Shown one piece after another: positions 16,136-18,577 of a DNA stretch of 18,577 bases (position 1 is the first letter of the stretch; each line of letters starts with the position of its first letter). Both the position numbers and the translations under genes were made by a program. Under the pieces are notes generated by a model, which worked only from the letters and a program-made list of their open reading frames with translations, was not told the origin of the DNA and did not search any database. Source of the stretch: Spirochaetaceae bacterium (lineage in GTDB: Bacteria; Spirochaetota; Spirochaetia; Treponematales; Breznakiellaceae); the NCBI GenBank assembly GCA_031265015.1, contig JAISDG010000038.1, positions 1-18,577 on the forward strand. The letters are read 5' to 3'.

Positions 16136-17575
16136 TTCATACTCAAAACTGAGCCCGATACCGCAATTCGGGCAATTTGTCATATCCACCGTTATTTTCG
16201 CGCCGCATTCGGGACATTCGTACTCTTCGGCCTCTTCATCTTCCCCGGTTTCCGGTTCTTCTTCCGCCGGGGCGGCCGCCTCTTCATCTTCCACGATTTC
16301 CACATATTCTTCTATAAGCCTGCGGAGTTCTTCTATTTGAGCGGCGCCGACCCCTTTGAGATTGGCGACCGCTTCCTCCGGCAGGGCCAGGAAATCCTCG
16401 ATAAATTCGATGCTGTTTTCCATGAAGCTGTCCGCGGTTTCTTTGGTAATTCCCGGAAGCTCGGCGATTTTGGAAATTTCTTCGGAATCCCCAAAAAGTT
16501 CCGAAACCGCCCGGCGGGATTCGGAGGCGATATCCATTTCTTCAAACTGGGCGTCGGTCTTAACGTCAATGTTCCAGTCCACCAGCCGGTTGGCCAGCCG
16601 GACGTTCAGCCCCTGCTTGCCGATGGCCAGGGAAAGCTGGGAATCGGACACGACCGCCAGGGCCTGGTGCTTGCCTTCGTCCAGAATAATCACGTCCCGC
16701 ACTTCCGCGGGGGAGAGGGCGTTTTTGATAAAGCGCCGGGAATCCGGATCGTACTTTAAAATATCGACCTTTTCCCCCTCCAGTTCCCGGATTACCGCCT
16801 GGATACGCACCCCCTTAAGGCCCACACAGGCTCCCACGGGGTCTACATCCTCCCGGTTGGAATAGACCGCCAGTTTGGTACGGTACCCCGCTTCCCGGAC
16901 TATCTTGTGGATTTCCACGGTCTTGTCGTAGACTTCCGGCACTTCCAGTTCAAAAATGGCCCGGACAAAATCGGTATGGGTCCTGGACAGCACCACCTGA
17001 AGCCCCGCGGGGGTTTTATTAACCTCGGTTATAAGGGCCTTGATCCGGTCGTTCACATGGTACAGTTCCCGGGGGGACTGGTACTTTTTAGGCAGGATGC
17101 CTTCAACTTTGCCCAGGTCCACGTAGATCGTACCGTTCCGCTCCCGCTGGTAATAGCCGATAATGATTTCCCCCACCTTGTCCCTGAATTCCGAATAGAG
17201 GCTGTCCTTTTGTATTTCCCGGATGGACTGGTGGGCGGTCTGTTTGGCGCTTTGAACGGCGATGCGGTCAAAATCTCTGGGATCCACTTCGATTAAAAGG
17301 TCGTCCCCGATTTCGGCTTCGGGGTTCAGTTCCCTGGCTTCTTCCAGATCGATCTCCGCCACCGGATCGTACACGCCGTCGACTATTTTTTTCTGGGCAT
17401 AGATCGATACCACCCGGTGGTCGTCGTTGAACCGTACAAGAGCGTTGTCGGCATTCCCGAAACGGCGCTTGTAGGCCGCCAGCAGGGTATTTTCTATCGT
17501 TTTGAGGATCAGTTCCTCGGAAATGCCCCTATCCTGAATAAGCTGGCGGATCGCTTCCGACATATCCGTTGCCAC
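16130..17575 (-). CDS. nusA: Transcription termination/antitermination factor NusA with C-terminal zinc ribbon
   Basis: A 481-residue RNA polymerase elongation factor. The N-terminal polymerase-binding domain covers about 1-130. The S1 domain is about 132-198 (VGEIIIGYYQRERNGTIYVDLG), KH1 includes VGACVGLKGVRIQAVIREL (247-265), and KH2 includes LSLAIGKQGLNVRLANRL (314-331). A helix-hairpin-helix-like region follows (about 366-425, LPGITKETAD and LKGVGAAQIEELRR). Then comes an acidic linker (428-450) and a cysteine module CPEC-x10-CPNC (Cys454, 457, 468, 471), a probable zinc ribbon not part of standard NusA. The start is GTG 17575, preferred over ATG 17563 because AGGAGG sits eight bases before the GTG and twenty before the ATG. 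It lies 54 bp downstream of rimP; the gap holds a strong hairpin. Confidence 0.96.
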   Translation of the reverse strand: MATDMSEAIRQLIQDRGISEELILKTIENTLLAAYKRRFGNADNALVRFNDDHRVVSIYAQKKIVDGVYDPVAEIDLEEARELNPEAEIGDDLLIEVDPRDFDRIAVQSAKQTAHQSIREIQKDSLYSEFRDKVGEIIIGYYQRERNGTIYVDLGKVEGILPKKYQSPRELYHVNDRIKALITEVNKTPAGLQVVLSRTHTDFVRAIFELEVPEVYDKTVEIHKIVREAGYRTKLAVYSNREDVDPVGACVGLKGVRIQAVIRELEGEKVDILKYDPDSRRFIKNALSPAEVRDVIILDEGKHQALAVVSDSQLSLAIGKQGLNVRLANRLVDWNIDVKTDAQFEEMDIASESRRAVSELFGDSEEISKIAELPGITKETADSFMENSIEFIEDFLALPEEAVANLKGVGAAQIEELRRLIEEYVEIVEDEEAAAPAEEEPETGEDEEAEEYECPECGAKITVDMTNCPNCGIGLSFEYEE

Positions 17576-17600
17576 GCCCGTTACCTCCTCTCAAAGCGCG

Positions 17601-17619
17601 GGCCGGGTACGGCCCGGCC
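17601..17619 (-). other. GC-rich hairpin between rimP and nusA
   Basis: Minus-strand RNA can form a 7-bp all-GC stem, GGCCGGG (17619-17613) with CCCGGCC (17607-17601), and loop CCGTA. It ends 25 bases before the nusA GTG, upstream of its AGGAGG. No U-run follows. The loop sequence resembles that of the hairpin before infB. Confidence 0.55.
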
Positions 17620-17629
17620 GTTACCGGCT

Positions 17630-18103
17630 TTACCGGTCGTCAAGCTTTGCCTTGGCAATGATGGTATACGCAAGTTCCGTTACGCCCTCTTCCGGGGTTT
17701 CCAGAACTATTTTTTCCTCATCCGAACCGCGGAGTATCCCGGCGCACCACCGGGAGCTGTCGGTTCTGTAACACCGCACCGGCTTGTCCCGGAAAAACCT
17801 GAACTCCGCCCCTTCTTTGATAAGCCGGTCCGTACCGGGGGAAGAAAGTTCCAGATGGAGATTCCCCCCGGGAAAGGCCGTTTCCAGCCTGGGCAGTACG
17901 GCCCGGTGCGCCCCCGCCAGTTCCTCCGTGCCGATCCCGGCGGCCCCCGGCCTGGTAAGCACAAGCCGCACGCTGGCGGCCCCCTTTCCGGGACGGAACA
18001 GGTTAAGCTCCACCAGGGCAAAACCCAGGCCGCCCAGTACCGGTTCGATGTCCGCCCTGAGGGCGGCGGTTTCCCTGTCTTCTTCCCTGGCCCTGTACCG
18101 CAT
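17630..18103 (-). CDS. rimP: Ribosome maturation factor RimP
   Basis: A 157-residue protein needed for 30S subunit assembly. The N-terminal alpha/beta domain (about 10-90) has PVLGGLGFALVELNLFR and VRLVLTRP, then LHLELSSPGTDRLIKEGAEF (82-101), close to the diagnostic LEVSSPG.DRPL signature, although the usual Pro after DR is Leu here. The C-terminal SH3-like domain (about 103-150) has KPVRCYR, WCAGILRG and KIVLETPEEG. Its position as the first gene before nusA and infB agrees with the bacterial operon order. ATG 18103 has only a weak GGCGGG ribosome site. The leader upstream holds a promoter and a terminator-like hairpin. Confidence 0.93.
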   Translation of the reverse strand: MRYRAREEDRETAALRADIEPVLGGLGFALVELNLFRPGKGAASVRLVLTRPGAAGIGTEELAGAHRAVLPRLETAFPGGNLHLELSSPGTDRLIKEGAEFRFFRDKPVRCYRTDSSRWCAGILRGSDEEKIVLETPEEGVTELAYTIIAKAKLDDR

Positions 18104-18132
18104 AATCCCGCCGAACTGCCCCCGGCTCCTAT

Positions 18133-18158
18133 AAAAAAGGGGTCGTTTGAACGGCCCC
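18133..18158 (-). terminator. Intrinsic terminator or attenuator in the rimP-operon leader
   Basis: Minus-strand stem GGGG-C-CGT (18158-18151), loop TCAA, then ACG-A-CCCC (18146-18139), followed directly by TTTTTT (18138-18133). There is one internal C/A mismatch; the stem can extend with AAGAAA pairing to the U-run. It lies 30 bases before the rimP start and downstream of the predicted promoter, so it should cut operon transcription unless read through. Alternatively it ends a minus-strand transcript from outside the window. Confidence 0.7.
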
Positions 18159-18188
18159 CTTTCTTACGATGCTAGACTGTCTGGGAGA

Positions 18189-18217
18189 ACCCTATCACGA
18201 AGGGGAAAAGTTGTCAA
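18189..18217 (-). promoter_or_regulatory. Predicted promoter of the rimP-nusA-infB-rbfA-truB operon
   Basis: Minus strand: perfect -35 TTGACA (18217-18212), 17-base spacer, and -10 TAGGGT (18194-18189) preceded by TG one base earlier, an extended -10. The -10 hexamer alone is poor (three of six). The expected RNA start is near 18182, giving a leader of about 80 bases that contains the hairpin at 18133-18158. Confidence 0.5.
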
Positions 18218-18222
18218 GCGGG

Positions 18223-18330
18223 GAATTTACCACAACGCAAGGTCGAATCGAACCAAAGGTTCGCAGTCGAAAAAGTTTTTACTTTACTTATTATACTTTT
18301 TCGACTTTTTCGCCTTCGTGGTAGAAATTC
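18223..18330. repeat. Imperfect palindromic repeat unit 1 (ACCAC-bounded, nested hairpins)
   Basis: The outer arms are GAATTTACCAC (18223-18233) and GTGGTAGAAATTC (18318-18330), inverted with a 2-base insertion. Inside are a perfect CGAACC-AAA-GGTTCG hairpin (18249-18263) and a perfect 12-bp inverted repeat, AGTCGAAAAAGT (18265-18276) with ACTTTTTCGACT (18295-18306), loop 18 bases. The latter is followed by five T on the + strand, so it resembles a weak + strand terminator. No gene is seen here; the short open frames across it follow repeat sequence. Confidence 0.8.
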
Positions 18331-18357
18331 TTCGATTCGGTTTCGAGGAAGAAATTT

Positions 18358-18440
18358 AACCACGGACCAGACGGACGGACACGGACTTGTTGTTTGAAAT
18401 CTTTGTCCGTGTTGGTCCGTGGTGGTCGGTGGTTATTTTT
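18358..18440. repeat. Imperfect palindromic repeat unit 2 (AACCAC-bounded, long stem plus T-run)
   Basis: Arms 18358-18386 (begins AACCACGGACCA, ends ACACGGAC) and 18405-18434 (GTCCGTGT ... GGTGGTT) are inverted, matching at about 25 of 30 positions with one gap, around an 18-base loop. ATTTTT follows on the + strand (18435-18440), so it also resembles a + strand terminator. The arms contain repeated GGAC words. It begins 27 bases after unit 1, and the joining segment (18318-18363) can form its own hairpin. Confidence 0.8.
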
Positions 18441-18454
18441 GTTCTGCATTGCGG

Positions 18455-18484
18455 TTGACGCCGCCGCCGGACCGGGGTTATGAT
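18455..18484 (+). promoter_or_regulatory. Predicted + strand promoter at the right edge
   Basis: -35 TTGACG (18455-18460), 18-base spacer, -10 TATGAT (18479-18484, five of six to consensus). An ATG follows seven bases after the -10, at the expected RNA start. Confidence 0.5.
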
Positions 18485-18491
18485 ACGGGCT

Positions 18492-18577
18492 ATGCACAAG
18501 AAGGGGGCCGGCGCCGTACCGGCGGTTTCATCAGCAATCCCGCCGGCGAAGCGTAATTCCTTATATAGTAAAGAAAT
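18492..18577 (+). CDS. Possible start of a gene running off the right edge
   Basis: From ATG 18492 the frame stays open to the window end, giving 28 residues beginning MHKKGAGAVPAVSSAIPPAK. There is no Shine-Dalgarno; the only support is the promoter-like sequence placed so that the transcript would begin at or next to this ATG. No family is recognised, and the peptide is too short to judge. It could equally be untranslated leader of a gene further right. Confidence 0.25.
   Translation, partial: MHKKGAGAVPAVSSAIPPAKRNSLYSKE

Noticed and set aside
18236..18270. tRNA-like T-arm (GGTTCGATTCGACC on the minus strand)
   Set aside because: Only three or four pairs form, and there is no acceptor stem, anticodon arm or CCA nearby. 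The signal is explained by the CGAACC-AAA-GGTTCG hairpin.
18147..18497. Short frames on both strands through the right-end repeats (18147-18359 + and 18291-18497 -)
   Set aside because: Their sequence simply follows the palindromic repeats and terminator. There is no ribosome site and no recognisable protein.

Overview
The window reads as a GC-rich chromosomal segment of a spirochaete, most likely a Treponema-like member of the Treponematales. The basis is the style of the proteins: a CHASE2 adenylate cyclase with an IMGNAVNLAARLEG-type active site, paired Wzi-like beta-barrel proteins, a PilZ protein beside a chemoreceptor, and a TruB whose catalytic loop reads TGTLDK. This is recognition from memory, not a database result. 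Nothing suggests a phage, plasmid or genomic island. Gene density is high, and the only gene-poor stretch is the right end.

Layout, left to right. (1) Positions 1-2657, + strand: two adjacent genes for outer-membrane beta-barrel-like proteins that appear to be tandem paralogues; the first is cut by the window edge. (2) 2666-5145, - strand: a methyl-accepting chemotaxis protein followed by a small PilZ-domain protein, with a good promoter upstream. (3) 5279-7738, - strand: a GT4 glycosyltransferase followed closely by a DEAD-box-type helicase whose motif II reads DEGD. (4) 7799-9286, + strand: a sodium:solute symporter, divergent from the glycosyltransferase across 60 bp. (5) 9292-12060, - strand: a large membrane adenylate cyclase with a CHASE2 sensor. 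(6) 12199-18103, - strand: the classic rimP-nusA-infB-rbfA-truB operon for ribosome maturation, transcription elongation and translation initiation, in the expected order. (7) 18104-18577: the operon leader with a promoter and an intrinsic-terminator-like hairpin, then about 220 bp of nested imperfect palindromes built on an AACCAC motif, then a + strand promoter and the possible first codons of another gene.

The right-hand operon is the core of the window. NusA, InfB, RbfA, TruB and RimP act together on the transcription/translation machinery. The terminator between the predicted promoter and rimP, plus similar GGCCGT-containing hairpins before rimP, nusA and infB, suggest RNA-level control, possibly by NusA itself. 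NusA also carries an unusual C-terminal zinc ribbon. The left and middle parts hold surface and signalling functions: chemotaxis, possible c-di-GMP binding, cAMP synthesis, glycolipid or glycan synthesis, and solute uptake.

I found no clear new defence system, CRISPR array, tRNA, rRNA or transposase. The most unusual signals are the palindromic repeat block at the right end, the attenuator-like operon leader, the NusA zinc ribbon, and a predicted leaderless mRNA for the glycosyltransferase.
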